Positions 29,130 to 41,374 are shown, counted from the first letter of the stretch. The stretch: 64,000 nucleotides of DNA from Serratia nevei (GCF_037948395.1 NZ_CP149940.1:2852001-2916000); one strand, 5' to 3'. Made by a program: numbers and translations. The notes: generated by a model not told the origin, from the letters alone.

Positions 29130-31051
29130 TCACTCTTCTCCTGCGCCTTGCCGGCGCTTTTCCTGCGTTTTTTGCCTCCGCTGGAGGGCGGCGGCGGCAA
29201 TCCACGAAACGCCATGCTCGCCCGGCTCTGCTTAGCCTGATAAATCAGCTCTTGCAGCGTGCCGACCAACGGCTGCATAAAGTCCTGATAGCGGCAGGAT
29301 TTCTCGCTGATTTGCGTCAGCGTGGCTTCCCAGTTGGCCGTCATATCAGGGCGCGCAGCAAGATCCGGCAGCGAGTGAATCAACGCGCGCCCGGTTTCGC
29401 TGGAGTGAATATAGCGTCCCTTCTTGTACAGAAACGCCCGCTTGAACAGCAATTCGATGATCCCCGCTCGCGTCGCTTCCGTTCCTAAACCATCGGTCGC
29501 CCGCAGGATTTTCTTTAACGCTTTATCTTGTACGAATCGCGCGATGCCGGTCATTGCCGACAGCAGGCTGGCGTCGGTAAACGGCCGCGGCGGCTGCGTC
29601 TGGCGCTCCACCACTTCACCGCGCTCGCACAGCAGCTCATCGCCTTTGTCCACCACCGGCAGCGGTGCACCTTCGTTTTCCTCATCGCGCTCCTTGCTGC
29701 CCAGCAGCGTGCGCCAGCCGGCTTCCGCCAGGAAACGCGCCTTGGCGATGAATTTGCCGCCGGCGATATCCAGCTCGATCACGCATTTGCGGAACACCGC
29801 ATCCGGACAAAACTGCATCAGGTACTGGCGCGCCACCAGCCCATACACGTTCCGTTCATCCTGCGTCAAATTGACCTTGCCGGCGCGGGCGGTGGGAATG
29901 ATGGCATGGTGCGCATCGACCTTTTTGTCGTCCCAGCAGCGGTTGCGGCGATCGCTGTCGATCACCGGCTGCGGATACAGCTCGGGTTGGTGCACGCTGA
30001 TGGCGTTCAGCACCGCGTGGCGGCCGGCAAAATGCTCTTCCGGCAGATAGCGGCAGTCGGAACGCGGATAGGTGATCAATTTGTGGGTTTCGTACAGCCG
30101 CTGGCAAACGTCCAGCACCTGTTGCGCGCTGAGGTTGTAGCGCCGGGCCGCCTCGATTTGCAGCGTGGAAAGCGAGAACGGCAGCGGTGCGGTATCTGAT
30201 TCCCGTTTATCATTATAGGCCGTGACCAGGGCCGGCTGGCCCTCGATGCGCTTGACCACGTGTTCCGCCAACGGCCGGTGCAGCAAACGCCCTTCTTCAT
30301 CCTGATAAGGTTCACAGGAGTCGCTGGGTTGCCACAGCGCCACAAAGCGCTCTTCTTTCGGCGTGACGATGTGCGCCTTAACCTCAAAGAAGTCTTTTGG
30401 CACGAAGTTTTCGATCTCTTCGTCGCGACGCACCACCAATCCGAGCACCGGCGTCTGCACCCTGCCCACCGACAGCACGCCGTCGTAACCGGCGTTGCGG
30501 CCCAACAGCGTATAGGCGCGGGTCATATTGATGCCGTACAGCCAGTCGGCGCGCGAACGCGCCAGCGCGGACACGCACAGCGGGATAAAGTCTCGGTTGT
30601 CGCGCAGGCGCTCGACCGCACGCTCCACCGCCTGCGGGTTGAGATCGTTGATCAGACAGCGGCGCACGTTCTGGCGCTTCTCCGCCGTCAAATCCAGGTA
30701 GTCCAGCACCTCATCCACCAGCAGTTGCCCTTCGCGATCCGGGTCACCGGCGTGAACCACTTCATCGGCTTCGAGCAGCAGCTTTTTAATCGCGTTGAGC
30801 TGTTTGCTGACCGAAGGCCGCGGCTGCAAGCGCCATTTTTCGGGGATGATCGGCAGATCCGCCAACGACCAGCGCGCATAGCGGCTGTCATAGGCGTCAG
30901 GCTGAGCCTGCTCCAACAGGTGGCCGACGCACCAGGTCACCACGTCGTTGTTGCCACAGGCGATATAGCCGTCGCCACGGCGATGCGGCTTGGGCAAGAC
31001 GTCGGCAATGGCGCGCGCCAAACTCGGTTTCTCGGCTATGAACAGTCGCAT
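29126..31051 (-). CDS. topB: DNA topoisomerase III
   Basis: Type IA topoisomerase that decatenates replication intermediates and works with RecQ. In 641 residues: TOPRIM acidic residues D103 and D105 in AGDPDREGQ, active-site Y328 in [11 protein letters not shown], decatenation-loop region around 240-265. The basic, Lys/Ser-rich tail ([17 protein letters not shown]) is usual for TopB, slightly shorter than E. coli's. Its ATG overlaps the selU stop by 1 nt (TAATG). Confidence 0.96.
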   Translation of the reverse strand: MRLFIAEKPSLARAIADVLPKPHRRGDGYIACGNNDVVTWCVGHLLEQAQPDAYDSRYARWSLADLPIIPEKWRLQPRPSVSKQLNAIKKLLLEADEVVHAGDPDREGQLLVDEVLDYLDLTAEKRQNVRRCLINDLNPQAVERAVERLRDNRDFIPLCVSALARSRADWLYGINMTRAYTLLGRNAGYDGVLSVGRVQTPVLGLVVRRDEEIENFVPKDFFEVKAHIVTPKEERFVALWQPSDSCEPYQDEEGRLLHRPLAEHVVKRIEGQPALVTAYNDKRESDTAPLPFSLSTLQIEAARRYNLSAQQVLDVCQRLYETHKLITYPRSDCRYLPEEHFAGRHAVLNAISVHQPELYPQPVIDSDRRNRCWDDKKVDAHHAIIPTARAGKVNLTQDERNVYGLVARQYLMQFCPDAVFRKCVIELDIAGGKFIAKARFLAEAGWRTLLGSKERDEENEGAPLPVVDKGDELLCERGEVVERQTQPPRPFTDASLLSAMTGIARFVQDKALKKILRATDGLGTEATRAGIIELLFKRAFLYKKGRYIHSSETGRALIHSLPDLAARPDMTANWEATLTQISEKSCRYQDFMQPLVGTLQELIYQAKQSRASMAFRGLPPPPSSGGKKRRKSAGKAQEKSE

Positions 31052-32169
31052 TAATCACCGTTTTTCTGGCTGAACGTCATCAAGAATTCTCTTACTTCTG
31101 CATAGTTCCCACGGAAGACGATCCGCTGGGCTTTCTTTTCCAACTGATAGCAATACATCGGATCGTAGTACTGCTGCAACAGAGGCGCCAACCATTCGCG
31201 GTGCGCGTCGCCCTGGCCGCTGAGGCGCTGAGCCCGCAGCGCCGCCTCCAACCGCTGCGTCAGCTGCTGGAAGCGCTCCAGGCCCAAACGGCGGCGGATG
31301 GCGAACAGACCGTGATGCAGATAGTCATCGTACTGCTGCCAGCCTTCTTCCACGCCATAGGCCTGTTCAAACTGTTCGCTCATGCCGTCGATGTATTCGG
31401 CCTGCAGGCGCGCCAAGCGAATGTCGAACGGATCGTCGATCACCGCCACCGGCGCCTGCTGCATGCCGTTGAACAACGGCAGCGGCAGATTGTTGCTGCC
31501 GATGATCCGCCCTTCGTCCTCCAGCACCCAACGGCGGCTGCCACCATGCTGTTTTTTCAGCAATAACACAGCCAGACGATTCTCAAAATCTATCTGCGAG
31601 CTCTGTCCCGACAGCGTTCGGCCAAAAGATGAACCGCGATGGCGCGCCGCGCCTTCCAGATCGACGCCGTCGGCCAATTCGTTGACCAGCAGCGTCTTGC
31701 CGCTGCCGGTATTGCCGCCCACCAGGACCATCGGCAATGCCGCGCTTTGCGTCAGTACACCGAGCAGATAATTACGCAGTGCCTTATAACCGCCAGTGAT
31801 ACGCGGGTAATCCACACCGGCCTCATGCAGCCATTGCTGCACCAGCTGCGAGCGCAGCCCGCCGCGGAAGCAATAAATATAGCCTGCGGGCCGCTCTGCG
31901 CAGGCCGCCAGCCAGGCGGCGGTACGCTGTTCGCGCAGTTTGCCGTTCACCAGACTGTGGCCAAGCGCGATCGCCGCTTGTTGACCATGCTGTTTATAGC
32001 AGGTACCGACCGCCTGCCGCTCGCTGTCGATCATCAGCGGCAAATTCACCGCCTGTGCAAAGGCGCCCTGCTGAAACTCAATCGGCGCGCGCACGTCAAT
32101 CAGCGGCACGTCCTGCAAAAAAATGCGTTGATAATCGGCGCAGTCCGGTCTTCCTGGCATGTTGGACAC
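31051..32169 (-). CDS. selU: tRNA 2-selenouridine synthase SelU (MnmH/YbbB)
   Basis: Geranylates then selenates the wobble 2-thiouridine of Lys, Glu and Gln tRNAs, using selenophosphate. In 372 residues an N-terminal rhodanese domain has catalytic C100 in [11 protein letters not shown], and a P-loop GGNTGSGKT at 151-159. The GTG start at 32169 overlaps the selD TAG by one base (TAGTG); an in-frame ATG three codons later is the alternative. In E. coli the gene (ybbB) is far from selD; here enzyme and selenium donor are translationally coupled. Confidence 0.93.
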   Translation of the reverse strand: MSNMPGRPDCADYQRIFLQDVPLIDVRAPIEFQQGAFAQAVNLPLMIDSERQAVGTCYKQHGQQAAIALGHSLVNGKLREQRTAAWLAACAERPAGYIYCFRGGLRSQLVQQWLHEAGVDYPRITGGYKALRNYLLGVLTQSAALPMVLVGGNTGSGKTLLVNELADGVDLEGAARHRGSSFGRTLSGQSSQIDFENRLAVLLLKKQHGGSRRWVLEDEGRIIGSNNLPLPLFNGMQQAPVAVIDDPFDIRLARLQAEYIDGMSEQFEQAYGVEEGWQQYDDYLHHGLFAIRRRLGLERFQQLTQRLEAALRAQRLSGQGDAHREWLAPLLQQYYDPMYCYQLEKKAQRIVFRGNYAEVREFLMTFSQKNGD

Positions 32170-33212
32170 TACACGACCTCGATTAGCGGCTTACCGGCTG
32201 ATGCCACATGCAGCTCACCGATGGCCTCAAGCGTGATACCGTGCTGCTTGGCAATCGCCAGCACCTGCGCCTCCGACTCAGGCAATACCGCCAACAGCAA
32301 GCCGCCGGAGGTTTGCGGATCGCACAGCAGCTGGCGCTGCAAATCGCTCATCTCGCCCACCAGATGGCCATAGCTATCGAAGTTGCGCCCGGTGCCGCCC
32401 GGCACACAGCCTTCGGCAATATACGCCTCGACGTCCGGCAGCTTCGGCACCCGATCGAACCAGACCGTCGCCTGCAGACCGGAGCCCTGGCACACCTCGC
32501 TCAGGTGACCCAGCAGGCCAAAGCCGGTGATATCGGTCATCGCCGTGACGCCCGCCACCTCGGCAAAGTCGGCGCCCGGCTTGTTCAGGCGGCACATCAC
32601 TTCCGTCGCCAGGCCCTGATGCTCAGGGCGCAGCTTGCTTTGCTTCTCGGCGGTCGTCAGCACGCCGATGCCCAGCGGTTTGGTCAGATAGAGTTTCGCA
32701 CCGGCCTGTGCGGCGCTGTTTTTCTTCACCCGCTCGGTATTGACCACGCCGGTCACCGCCAGGCCGAAAATTGGTTCCGGCGCATCGATGGAATGGCCAC
32801 CGGCCAGCGCGATGCCCGCCTGCTGGCAGGCGAAACGCCCGCCGTCGATCACCTGCTGCGCCACCTCCGGTGGCAGTTTGGCGATCGGCCAGCCAAGAAT
32901 GGCGATCGCCATGATCGGTTTGCCGCCCATGGCGTACACGTCGCTGATGGCGTTTGCGGCCGCAATGCGGCCGAAATCGAACGGATCGTCGACGATCGGC
33001 ATGAAGAAATCGGTGGTGCTGATGATGCCGACGCCGTTGCCGATGTCGTACACCGCCGCGTCGTCGCGGGTTTCATTGCCGACCAGCAGGCGCGGATCGA
33101 CAAACTTTTCCCGCTCGCTGTGCAAGATGGTTTCGAGAACTTTCGGTGAGATTTTGCAGCCGCAGCCAGCGCCATGGCTGTACTGGGTTAAACGGATCGC
33201 TGGCGATGTCAT
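32169..33212 (-). CDS. selD: Selenide, water dikinase SelD
   Basis: Makes selenophosphate from selenide and ATP. The 347 residues have the catalytic pair C17 and K20 in [10 protein letters not shown], then the AIRS-like ATP-binding fold with DDAAVY and [10 protein letters not shown]. Residue 17 is Cys and the gene has no in-frame TGA, so this is the non-selenoprotein form. It is first in the overlapping operon with selU, topB and ynjH. Selenocysteine genes selA/selB are not in this window, so use for tRNA selenation is the visible role. Confidence 0.97.
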   Translation of the reverse strand: MTSPAIRLTQYSHGAGCGCKISPKVLETILHSEREKFVDPRLLVGNETRDDAAVYDIGNGVGIISTTDFFMPIVDDPFDFGRIAAANAISDVYAMGGKPIMAIAILGWPIAKLPPEVAQQVIDGGRFACQQAGIALAGGHSIDAPEPIFGLAVTGVVNTERVKKNSAAQAGAKLYLTKPLGIGVLTTAEKQSKLRPEHQGLATEVMCRLNKPGADFAEVAGVTAMTDITGFGLLGHLSEVCQGSGLQATVWFDRVPKLPDVEAYIAEGCVPGGTGRNFDSYGHLVGEMSDLQRQLLCDPQTSGGLLLAVLPESEAQVLAIAKQHGITLEAIGELHVASAGKPLIEVV

Positions 33213-33369
33213 AGTCCACTCCCTTCGGTAACGGCACTCAAGATATCATAGGGTAGCGCTTGCCGAGGGGATTGATAAGAGCGGGCCGCCGATATGCGAA
33301 CGGCCTGCTCAGAAACCATGCAATTTTGCGGGGTTTGGCGCATTTTCGCCGCGCCCCGCGGGAGAAAAC

Positions 33370-33921
33370 TCAGAAATAGCTGACGAAAGGCGCGCTGTCC
33401 GGCGGCGTCACCTTGGTGGCGGCCTTCAGCTGTGGCGTGCCCAGATAGAGGAAACCGACGATCTCATCCTGCTCGCGGCAGCCGAAGGCTTCGCGCACCA
33501 GCGCATGCTCGGTCCAGGCGCCGGTGCGCCAGATGCCGTTAAAGCCCTGCGCCAGCGCCGCCATCTGCATCGCCTGCACCGCGCAACCGGCGGAAACCAC
33601 CTGCTCCCAGCGCGGCACCTTGGTCTCTTCAGTACAGTGGGCGATGACGGTGATGATCAGCGGTGCGCGGAACGGCGCCTTGGTGGCCTTTTCGATCGCC
33701 GCTTCGTCCAGTTGATCCTGCTTCGCCGCCGCCTGCAGCAGCTGGCTGAAGCGCTCCAGGCCCTGATTTTCGATCATCACGAAACGCCACGGCTGCAGCG
33801 CGCCGTGATCGGGCGCACGCAGGCCCGCGTTGATGATATTTTGACGCACTTCCCCCGCCGGCGCCGGTTCCGCCAGGCGCGAAGCCGAGCGGCGATTCAA
33901 TAAAAGATCCAGAGCATCCAT
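33370..33921 (-). CDS. ydjA: YdjA, FMN-dependent nitroreductase-family protein
   Basis: A 183-residue small nitroreductase. [15 protein letters not shown] near the start carries the FMN-phosphate-binding Arg pair, and [13 protein letters not shown] is the conserved segment at about 38-50. YdjA proteins form dimers with a loosely exposed FMN; the natural substrate is unknown. It lies between selD and sppA, as in E. coli. The start at 33921 matches the family ([12 protein letters not shown]). Confidence 0.93.
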   Translation of the reverse strand: MDALDLLLNRRSASRLAEPAPAGEVRQNIINAGLRAPDHGALQPWRFVMIENQGLERFSQLLQAAAKQDQLDEAAIEKATKAPFRAPLIITVIAHCTEETKVPRWEQVVSAGCAVQAMQMAALAQGFNGIWRTGAWTEHALVREAFGCREQDEIVGFLYLGTPQLKAATKVTPPDSAPFVSYF

Positions 33922-34081
33922 CGTAAACTCCTGATAACAATTTTCATTCCGGCCACGTTAACATAGCTAAACGACGAGTTACAGCCTCGGCGATAGCGTC
34001 TGCGTGCCACGATTTAAAGCTGACATTTACCCGGCCGCTCATTAGGATAGCGGAACATTCTCGACTCTTGTTGGAGAGCAC

Positions 34082-35938
34082 ATGCGCACATTGTGGCAAA
34101 TTATTGCCGGCATTTTCCGGTGGACATGGCGTCTGCTGAATTTTATCAGGGAACTGATCCTTAACCTGTTCCTGGTCTTGCTGATCCTGGTTGGGGTCGG
34201 CATCTATCTGTCCTTCCAAAGTTCCTCCACCTCGACGGCCCCGGCGCGCGGCGCGCTGCTGGTCGACTTAAGCGGCGTGGTGGTCGATCAGCCTTCGGTA
34301 AACAACCGGGTACGGCAATGGGGCCGCGAGCTGTTGGGCGCCTCCAGCAGCCGCCTGCAGGAAAACTCGCTGTTCGACGTGGTGGACAGCATCCGCAAGG
34401 CCAAAGACGACAAAAACATTACCGGCATGGTGTTGCAGCTGAATGACTTCGCCGGCGCCGATCAACCGTCGCTGCGTTATATCGGTAAGGCACTGCGCGA
34501 GTTCCGCGACAGCGGCAAGCCGATCTTCGCCATCGGCGACAGCTACAACCAGACGCAATATTTCCTGGCCAGCTACGCCAACAAAATCTACCTGTCGCCG
34601 CAGGGCGCGGTCGATCTGCACGGTTTTGCCACCAACAACCTGTATTACAAGTCGTTGCTGGACATGCTTAAAGTCACCACCAATATCTTCCGCGTCGGCA
34701 CCTATAAATCGGCGGTCGAGCCGCTGATCCGCGACGATATGTCCCCGGCGGCGCGCGAAGCGGACAGCCGCTGGATCGGTGGCCTGTGGCAGAACTATCT
34801 GGAGACCGTGGCGGCCAACCGCCAGCTGACGCCGCAGCAGCTGTTCCCGGGCGCTGCCGGCGTGCTGAGCGGCCTGCAGGCGGCCGGTGGCGATACCGCC
34901 CGCTATGCGCTGGACAATAAGCTGGTGGACGAGCTGGCCTCACGCACCGCGATCGAAAATCAGCTGGTCAAGGCCTTCGGCTGGGATAAACAGGCGAACG
35001 ATTTCAACGCCACCAGCATCTACGACTACCAGCCGAAGCCGGACGCCAACCAGGGCGGCAAGATCGCCGTGGTGTTCGCCAACGGCGCCATCATGGACGG
35101 CCCGCAGACGCCAGGTAACGTCGGGGGGGATACCACCGCCGCCGAGCTGCGCCAGGCGCGCCTGGATCCGGCCATCAAGGCCGTCGTGTTCCGCGTCAAC
35201 AGCCCGGGCGGCAGCGTCAGCGCATCCGAAGTGATCCGCTCCGAACTGGCCGCCGTGCGCGCCGCCGGCAAGCCGGTGGTGGTTTCGATGGGCGGCATGG
35301 CCGCGTCGGGCGGCTACTGGGTTTCGACGCCGGCCGACTACATCATCGCCAGCCCGAGCACCCTGACCGGCTCCATCGGCATTTTCGGCATCATCAACAC
35401 CTACGAGAAAACCCTGGATACGCTGGGCGTGCACACCGACGGCGTGGCGACCTCGCCACTGGCCGACATTGCGGTCACCAAGGCATTGCCGCAAGAGTTC
35501 TCGCAGATGATGCAGCTGAACATCGAAAACGGGTATAAGAACTTCCTCGATTTGGTCGCCAAATCGCGCAAGATGACCCCGCAGCAGGTTGACCAAATCG
35601 CGCAAGGCCACGTCTGGCTCGGCAGCGACGCCAAGGCCAACGGCCTAGTCGATCAATTGGGCGATTTCGACGACGCGGTGAAGAAAGCCGCCGAGCTGGC
35701 GAAGCTGCAGCAGTGGCAGCTCGACTGGTTCGTCGATACCCCAAGCCTCAGCGATATGGTGCTCAGCCAGTTCGGCGTTTCCATTCACGCCATGCTGCCG
35801 GCGGCGATTCAGGCCATGCTGCCCGCCCCGCTGGCCTCGGTCGCCAACGCGGTGAAAGAACAGCCGGGCTTGTTCAATAACCTGAACGATCCGCAAAACC
35901 GTTATGCGATCTGTCTGACCTGCGGAGAAGTCCGCTAA
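34082..35938 (+). CDS. sppA: Signal peptide peptidase SppA (protease IV)
   Basis: Inner-membrane tetramer that degrades cleaved signal peptides. The 618 residues equal the E. coli protein. One N-terminal membrane anchor lies at about 24-44. The Ser-Lys dyad is at E. coli numbering: K209 in RVGTYKSAV and S409 in [10 protein letters not shown]. Its two repeated SppA domains are both complete. It is divergent from ydjA, with a terminator downstream. Confidence 0.97.
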   Translation: MRTLWQIIAGIFRWTWRLLNFIRELILNLFLVLLILVGVGIYLSFQSSSTSTAPARGALLVDLSGVVVDQPSVNNRVRQWGRELLGASSSRLQENSLFDVVDSIRKAKDDKNITGMVLQLNDFAGADQPSLRYIGKALREFRDSGKPIFAIGDSYNQTQYFLASYANKIYLSPQGAVDLHGFATNNLYYKSLLDMLKVTTNIFRVGTYKSAVEPLIRDDMSPAAREADSRWIGGLWQNYLETVAANRQLTPQQLFPGAAGVLSGLQAAGGDTARYALDNKLVDELASRTAIENQLVKAFGWDKQANDFNATSIYDYQPKPDANQGGKIAVVFANGAIMDGPQTPGNVGGDTTAAELRQARLDPAIKAVVFRVNSPGGSVSASEVIRSELAAVRAAGKPVVVSMGGMAASGGYWVSTPADYIIASPSTLTGSIGIFGIINTYEKTLDTLGVHTDGVATSPLADIAVTKALPQEFSQMMQLNIENGYKNFLDLVAKSRKMTPQQVDQIAQGHVWLGSDAKANGLVDQLGDFDDAVKKAAELAKLQQWQLDWFVDTPSLSDMVLSQFGVSIHAMLPAAIQAMLPAPLASVANAVKEQPGLFNNLNDPQNRYAICLTCGEVR

Positions 35939-35952
35939 CAAATAATTCTGCA

Positions 35953-35977
35953 GCCCGGCCATCGCCGGGCTTTTTTT
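35953..35977 (+). terminator. sppA terminator
   Basis: GCCCGGC-CATC-GCCGGGC followed by seven T, 14 bp after the sppA stop. Confidence 0.92.
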
Positions 35978-36031
35978 CTGCCGCCATGCCCCTATAATTC
36001 AGCCCATCTTATCTTTGTTAAAATCATGACC

Positions 36032-37048
36032 ATGCAAAAGAAATCCATTTACGTCGCCTACACTGGCGGCACCATCGGCATGCAGCGTTCCGATCACGGC
36101 TATATCCCGGTTTCCGGCCACCTGCAGCGCCAGCTGGCGCTAATGCCCGAATTCCATCGCCCGGAAATGCCGGATTTCACCATTCATGAATATGCGCCAT
36201 TGATCGACTCTTCGGACATGACGCCGGAAGATTGGCAGCACATCGCCGACGACATCAAACAGAACTACGATCGCTACGACGGCTTCGTGATCCTGCACGG
36301 TACCGACACCATGGCGTTCACCGCATCGGCGCTCTCCTTCATGCTGGAAAACCTGGCTAAACCGGTGATCGTCACCGGTTCGCAGATTCCGCTGGCGGAG
36401 CTGCGCTCCGATGGCCAGACCAACCTGCTCAACGCGCTGTATCTGGCGGCTAACCATCCGGTGAACGAAGTCAGCCTGTTCTTCAACAACAAGCTGTTCC
36501 GCGGCAACCGCACCACCAAAGCGCACGCCGACGGCTTTGACGCCTTCGCCTCCCCGAATCTGCCGCCGCTGCTGGAAGCCGGCATTCACATTCGTCGCCA
36601 GCACGGCATCGACAGCCCGGCTTGCAACGGCGCGCTGCGGGTGCACGACATCACGCCGCAGCCGATCGGCGTGGTCACCATCTATCCGGGCATTTCCGGC
36701 GCGGTGGTGCGCAACTTCCTGTTGCAACCGGTCAAGGCGCTGATCCTGCGCTCCTACGGCGTCGGTAACGCGCCGCAAAAGGCCGAGCTGATCGACGAGT
36801 TGCGTGCGGCCTCCGAACGCGGCATCGTGGTGGTCAACCTGACGCAGTGCATCTCCGGGCGCGTCAATATGGAAGGCTACGCCACCGGTAACGCGCTGGC
36901 GCACGCCGGGGTGATCAGCGGTTTCGACATGACGGTGGAAGCCGCCTTGACCAAGCTGCACTACCTGCTGAGCCAGCCGCTGACGCCGGAGCAAATCCGC
37001 GCCCTGATGCAGCAAGACCTGCGCGGCGAACTGAGCATCAACGGTTAA
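36032..37048 (+). CDS. ansA: Cytoplasmic type I L-asparaginase
   Basis: Hydrolyses asparagine to aspartate and ammonia; the low-affinity cytoplasmic enzyme. The 338 residues have nucleophile T14 in YTGGTIGM, the second-site HGTDTMA around 89-95, and allosteric-type C-terminal half. I choose the ATG at 36032 (MQKKSIYVAYTGG), which gives the E. coli length; an ATG two codons earlier is equally possible. It is co-directional with pncA, 22 bp away. Confidence 0.95.
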   Translation: MQKKSIYVAYTGGTIGMQRSDHGYIPVSGHLQRQLALMPEFHRPEMPDFTIHEYAPLIDSSDMTPEDWQHIADDIKQNYDRYDGFVILHGTDTMAFTASALSFMLENLAKPVIVTGSQIPLAELRSDGQTNLLNALYLAANHPVNEVSLFFNNKLFRGNRTTKAHADGFDAFASPNLPPLLEAGIHIRRQHGIDSPACNGALRVHDITPQPIGVVTIYPGISGAVVRNFLLQPVKALILRSYGVGNAPQKAELIDELRAASERGIVVVNLTQCISGRVNMEGYATGNALAHAGVISGFDMTVEAALTKLHYLLSQPLTPEQIRALMQQDLRGELSING

Positions 37049-37070
37049 CCTACTGATCTTTGGAGCGGCG

Positions 37071-37703
37071 ATGAAAACGGCCCTGTTGTTGATCGATCTG
37101 CAAAACGATTTCTGCCCCGGCGGCGCGCTGGCGGTCACGGCGGGCGACGCCGTCATCACGGTTGCCAATCAGGCGATCGCCGCCTGTCTGGCGCGTGGCG
37201 AGCCGGTCGTGGCCAGCCAGGACTGGCACCCCGCCAATCACCGCAGCTTTGCGGTGAATTCCCATGCGCAGGTCGGCACCCTTGGCGAGCTGGAGGGCCT
37301 GCCGCAGGTGTGGTGGCCGGTGCACTGCGTGCAAGGGAGCCACGGTGCCGATTTTCACCCCCGGTTGCAGCGGCAACATATCAATGCCGTTTTTCGCAAA
37401 GGGCAGGAGACGGACATCGACAGCTACAGCGCCTTCTTCGATAACGGCCACCGTGCGCAGACCGAACTGCACGGCTGGTTGCAATCGCAGGGCGTCCAGC
37501 GGCTGGCAATCATGGGCCTGGCGACCGACTACTGCGTCAAGTTCAGCGTGCTGGATGCGCTGGCTACCGGCTATCCAACGCAGGTGATCGTCGACGGCTG
37601 CCGCGGCGTGAATCTGCAGCCGGACGACAGCGAGCGGGCGCTGCAGGACATGGCGCGCGCCGGTGCACAACTGGTTACCCTGTCACAATTCCTCGCCAAC
37701 TAA
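37071..37703 (+). CDS. pncA: Nicotinamidase PncA
   Basis: Deamidates nicotinamide to nicotinate in the NAD salvage cycle; also activates pyrazinamide. The 210 residues have catalytic D9, K110 and C155 (ATDYCVKFSV), and metal ligands D51 and H53 in DWHPANH and H85. RBS GGAG lies 6 bp before the ATG. It follows ansA, as in E. coli; the pair probably share a transcript. Confidence 0.95.
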   Translation: MKTALLLIDLQNDFCPGGALAVTAGDAVITVANQAIAACLARGEPVVASQDWHPANHRSFAVNSHAQVGTLGELEGLPQVWWPVHCVQGSHGADFHPRLQRQHINAVFRKGQETDIDSYSAFFDNGHRAQTELHGWLQSQGVQRLAIMGLATDYCVKFSVLDALATGYPTQVIVDGCRGVNLQPDDSERALQDMARAGAQLVTLSQFLAN

Positions 37704-37935
37704 ATCCTCCGGAGCGCCACCGGCGCCCTCTCTGCGCGGCGGCGAAAATATCGACGCCGCTCACAATACCATCCTTCTTCTTCCCCAACGGCTTGTGACC
37801 GGCAGGCGCTTTTGCTGTTATGGCTGCGACGCTTTTGGCGTCAATCGGTTATACGCATCCGGGGCCCGCTGAGCCCGGCTTTATTGTGACCGCCTCTGGC
37901 GGTACGGTCGGCCTTGCCGACCCAAGGAGAAAGAC

Positions 37936-39213
37936 ATGAAAATAACCCGAAAACTGCTGCCTTTACTGGCGGCGGTGCAGTTGGCTATGGCCGGCGCAGG
38001 CACGGCTCAGGCCGCTTATCTCTCCGTCGGCTACTTCAACGGCGGCGGCGACGTCACCGCCGGCCCCGGTGGCGACATCGACAAGCTGGACGTCACGCAA
38101 ATCACCCACCTCAACTATTCGTTCGGCCTGATCTACAACGGCGAGAAAGACGAAGCCAATGCGGCGCTGAAAGACCCCGCTCGCCGCCACCAGATCTACC
38201 TGTCGCCGAAGGTAACGGCCGATCTGCAACGGCTGCCGGTGCTGCGCAAACAGAACCCCGAGCTGAAAGTGCTGCTGTCGGTCGGCGGCTGGGGCGCACG
38301 GGGCTTCTCCGCCGCTGCGGCGACTGCGGAAAACCGGGCGATATTCATCCGCTCCGCGCTGCAGGTGATCGCACAGTATCAGCTGGATGGTATCGATCTG
38401 GACTGGGAATATCCGGTGAACGGCGCCTGGGGGCTGGTGGAAAGCCAACCGGCAGACCGCGACAACTTCACCCTGCTGCTGAAAGAGCTTCACCAGGCGC
38501 TGGGTAAAGGCAAGCTGTTAACCATCGCCGTCGGGGCCAACGTCAAAAGCCCGCAGGAATGGGTCGATGTGAAAAGCATTGCCCCTTACCTCGACTACAT
38601 CAATCTGATGACCTACGACATGGCTTACGGCACGCAGTATTTCAATGCCAACCTGTACGATTCAAAGCGTTGGCCAACCGTGGCGGCCGCCGACCGTTAC
38701 AGCGCCGATTTCGTGGTAAAGAATTATCTGGCTGCCGGACTGAAACCGGCAAAGATGAACCTGGGCATCGGTTTCTACGGCCGGGTACCGAAGCGGGCGA
38801 CCGAGGCGGGCATCGACTGGGACAAGCCGGACGCCGCCAAACATCCGGTGACGCAGCCATACTTCAGCACGCGCGAAACCGCCCTGTTCAACGCGCTGGG
38901 GCTGGATCTCGGCAAAGACACCTACTTTAAATACCACGATATCGTCAGCAAATTGCTCAACGATCCGCAGCATCGTTTTCGCGAGCACTGGGATGACGAC
39001 GCCAAGGTACCTTACCTGACGCTGCAATCCGCCGCAGGCAAACCGCTGTTCGCCATCTCCTACGAGAACCCGCGTTCGGTGGCCATCAAGGCCGAGTACA
39101 TCAAAAGCCAGGGATTGGGAGGGGCGATGTTCTGGGAGTACGGCGCGGACGATAACAACCGGCTGGCACAGCAGCTGGCGGAATCGCTGGGTATCAAGGG
39201 CGAAAAACGGTAA
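37936..39213 (+). CDS. chiD: Secreted GH18 chitinase of the ChiD type
   Basis: A 425-residue chitinase with a 26-residue Sec signal (MKITRKLLPLLAAVQLAMAG... ending TAQA). The GH18 catalytic motif DGIDLDWEYP is at 151-160 with acid E158; SVGGWG is at 115-120. A 13-residue insert N35-D47 (NGGGDVTAGPGGD) follows the first strand. In S. proteamaculans ChiD such a loop narrows subsite -1 and goes with strong transglycosylation. No chitin-binding module is present, unlike ChiA, ChiB or ChiC. Absent from the E. coli map here, so a Serratia-specific insertion between pncA and yeaC. AAGGAGAAAGAC precedes the ATG. Confidence 0.9.
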   Translation: MKITRKLLPLLAAVQLAMAGAGTAQAAYLSVGYFNGGGDVTAGPGGDIDKLDVTQITHLNYSFGLIYNGEKDEANAALKDPARRHQIYLSPKVTADLQRLPVLRKQNPELKVLLSVGGWGARGFSAAAATAENRAIFIRSALQVIAQYQLDGIDLDWEYPVNGAWGLVESQPADRDNFTLLLKELHQALGKGKLLTIAVGANVKSPQEWVDVKSIAPYLDYINLMTYDMAYGTQYFNANLYDSKRWPTVAAADRYSADFVVKNYLAAGLKPAKMNLGIGFYGRVPKRATEAGIDWDKPDAAKHPVTQPYFSTRETALFNALGLDLGKDTYFKYHDIVSKLLNDPQHRFREHWDDDAKVPYLTLQSAAGKPLFAISYENPRSVAIKAEYIKSQGLGGAMFWEYGADDNNRLAQQLAESLGIKGEKR

Positions 39214-39219
39214 ACCGAC

Positions 39220-39241
39220 GGGGCGATGGCGTCATCGCCCC
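39220..39241. terminator. Shared terminator between chiD and yeaC
   Basis: Perfect 9-bp stem GGGGCGATG/CATCGCCCC in the 42 bp between convergent genes. T tracts are weak on both sides. Confidence 0.6.
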
Positions 39242-39255
39242 GCTTTAGGGCAACC

Positions 39256-39528
39256 TTACTGCGGTTTGAGTTTGGCCAGCGGCTCGGCAACGAACTGCTG
39301 TTTCAGCTCTTGCTTGCTCTTCATCACGATCTGCCCGTCGGTGCCGATGCTCATGTGCTGCGGATCGACGTTGTTCATCGACTGCCACAGCATCACCGCC
39401 TGCAGGCTGTTTTCTTTTTGCTCCGGCGTCAGCGCCACGCCATCCGGCCATTTGCCCAGCTCAACCGCCTGTACCAGGCGCTGGTATATCTCGGGCGTCA
39501 TCGCCGCAATCAGATCTTTCACGTCCAT
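39256..39528 (-). CDS. yeaC: YeaC, DUF1315 protein
   Basis: A 90-residue soluble protein beginning MDVKDLIAAMTPEIYQRL, the conserved YeaC/DUF1315 opening, with GKWPDGVALTPEQKE near residue 25. Function unknown. It lies downstream of msrB, as in E. coli, and may be co-transcribed with it (63-bp gap). Confidence 0.88.
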   Translation of the reverse strand: MDVKDLIAAMTPEIYQRLVQAVELGKWPDGVALTPEQKENSLQAVMLWQSMNNVDPQHMSIGTDGQIVMKSKQELKQQFVAEPLAKLKPQ

Positions 39529-39591
39529 CAGAGCCCTTCTCGCTTACAGATGAATAATTAGCTGAATCGATTTTGTTGGTTAAATTACCAC

Positions 39592-40005
39592 TTAGCCGGC
39601 CGTTTGGTCGCCATTTTCGCCATCGGTGAAACTCAGCGAGGCGGAGTTGACGCAATAGCGGTCGCCGGTCGGCTGCGGGCCATCGGGGAAAACGTGCCCC
39701 AGGTGCGCGTCGCAATGACCGCAGCGGATTTCAACACGGTGCATATTATGTGAATTATCATCAAGATAACGGATTGCATCGGCGGAAACCGGCTCATAAA
39801 AGCTCGGCCAGCCGCAACCGGAATCGTATTTGGTTTCGGAATAGAACAGCGGCTGGTTACAGCACAGGCAATGGTACACGCCCTCGCGCTTGTTGTGCAG
39901 CAATTTGCCGCTGAACGGCGCTTCGGTGCCGCGCTGTTGCGTCACATAACGTTGGATTTCATTCAGTTCCGTGACCGGATGACCGGGGGTTGTCTCTTTA
40001 GCCAT
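39592..40005 (-). CDS. msrB: Methionine-R-sulfoxide reductase B
   Basis: Repairs Met-(R)-sulfoxide in proteins. The 137 residues have structural zinc cysteines C46, C49, C95 and C98, and catalytic C118 in [13 protein letters not shown]. No resolving Cys is obvious at the usual position around residue 63 other than C64 (SGCGWPSF). It is divergent from gapA, as in E. coli. Confidence 0.95.
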   Translation of the reverse strand: MAKETTPGHPVTELNEIQRYVTQQRGTEAPFSGKLLHNKREGVYHCLCCNQPLFYSETKYDSGCGWPSFYEPVSADAIRYLDDNSHNMHRVEIRCGHCDAHLGHVFPDGPQPTGDRYCVNSASLSFTDGENGDQTAG

Positions 40006-40282
40006 TTGTGCTTATCTCTGAATGTGGATAATGTCAACGAAAACAATGATTAATAATAACAAAAAATTAACACCGCTGCAGGGGTTTTTGGCCTAAACTG
40101 TAGCCCATAAAGGCCACGTCACGATGATATGTGATAGCGATCACACATCTTGCGTATGCTGACTTTATACTTGGCGGCTTGTCCCCATATAACGGATGAG
40201 GCCGAGCGCAAATGGACTGTGCAATAAGCGTGCAAAACCACCCTTCCGGTTTGACTTGCCGCAAGAATTGACACGATTCCGC

Positions 40283-40310
40283 TTGACGCTGGGTAAGGTT
40301 TTTGTAATTT
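40283..40310 (+). promoter_or_regulatory. gapA main promoter (P1-like)
   Basis: TTGACG at 40283-40288, 16 bp, TAATTT at 40305-40310. Spacer and downstream leader closely match the E. coli gapA P1 region, so the transcript should begin near 40317. The 348-bp spacer to msrB leaves room for the additional gapA promoters known in E. coli. Confidence 0.7.
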
Positions 40311-40341
40311 TACAACCAACCTTTTATTCACTAACAAATAG

Positions 40342-41349
<1,008 letters not shown>

Positions 41350-41374
41350 TGGCATGATGTTAAGCTGATAATGA

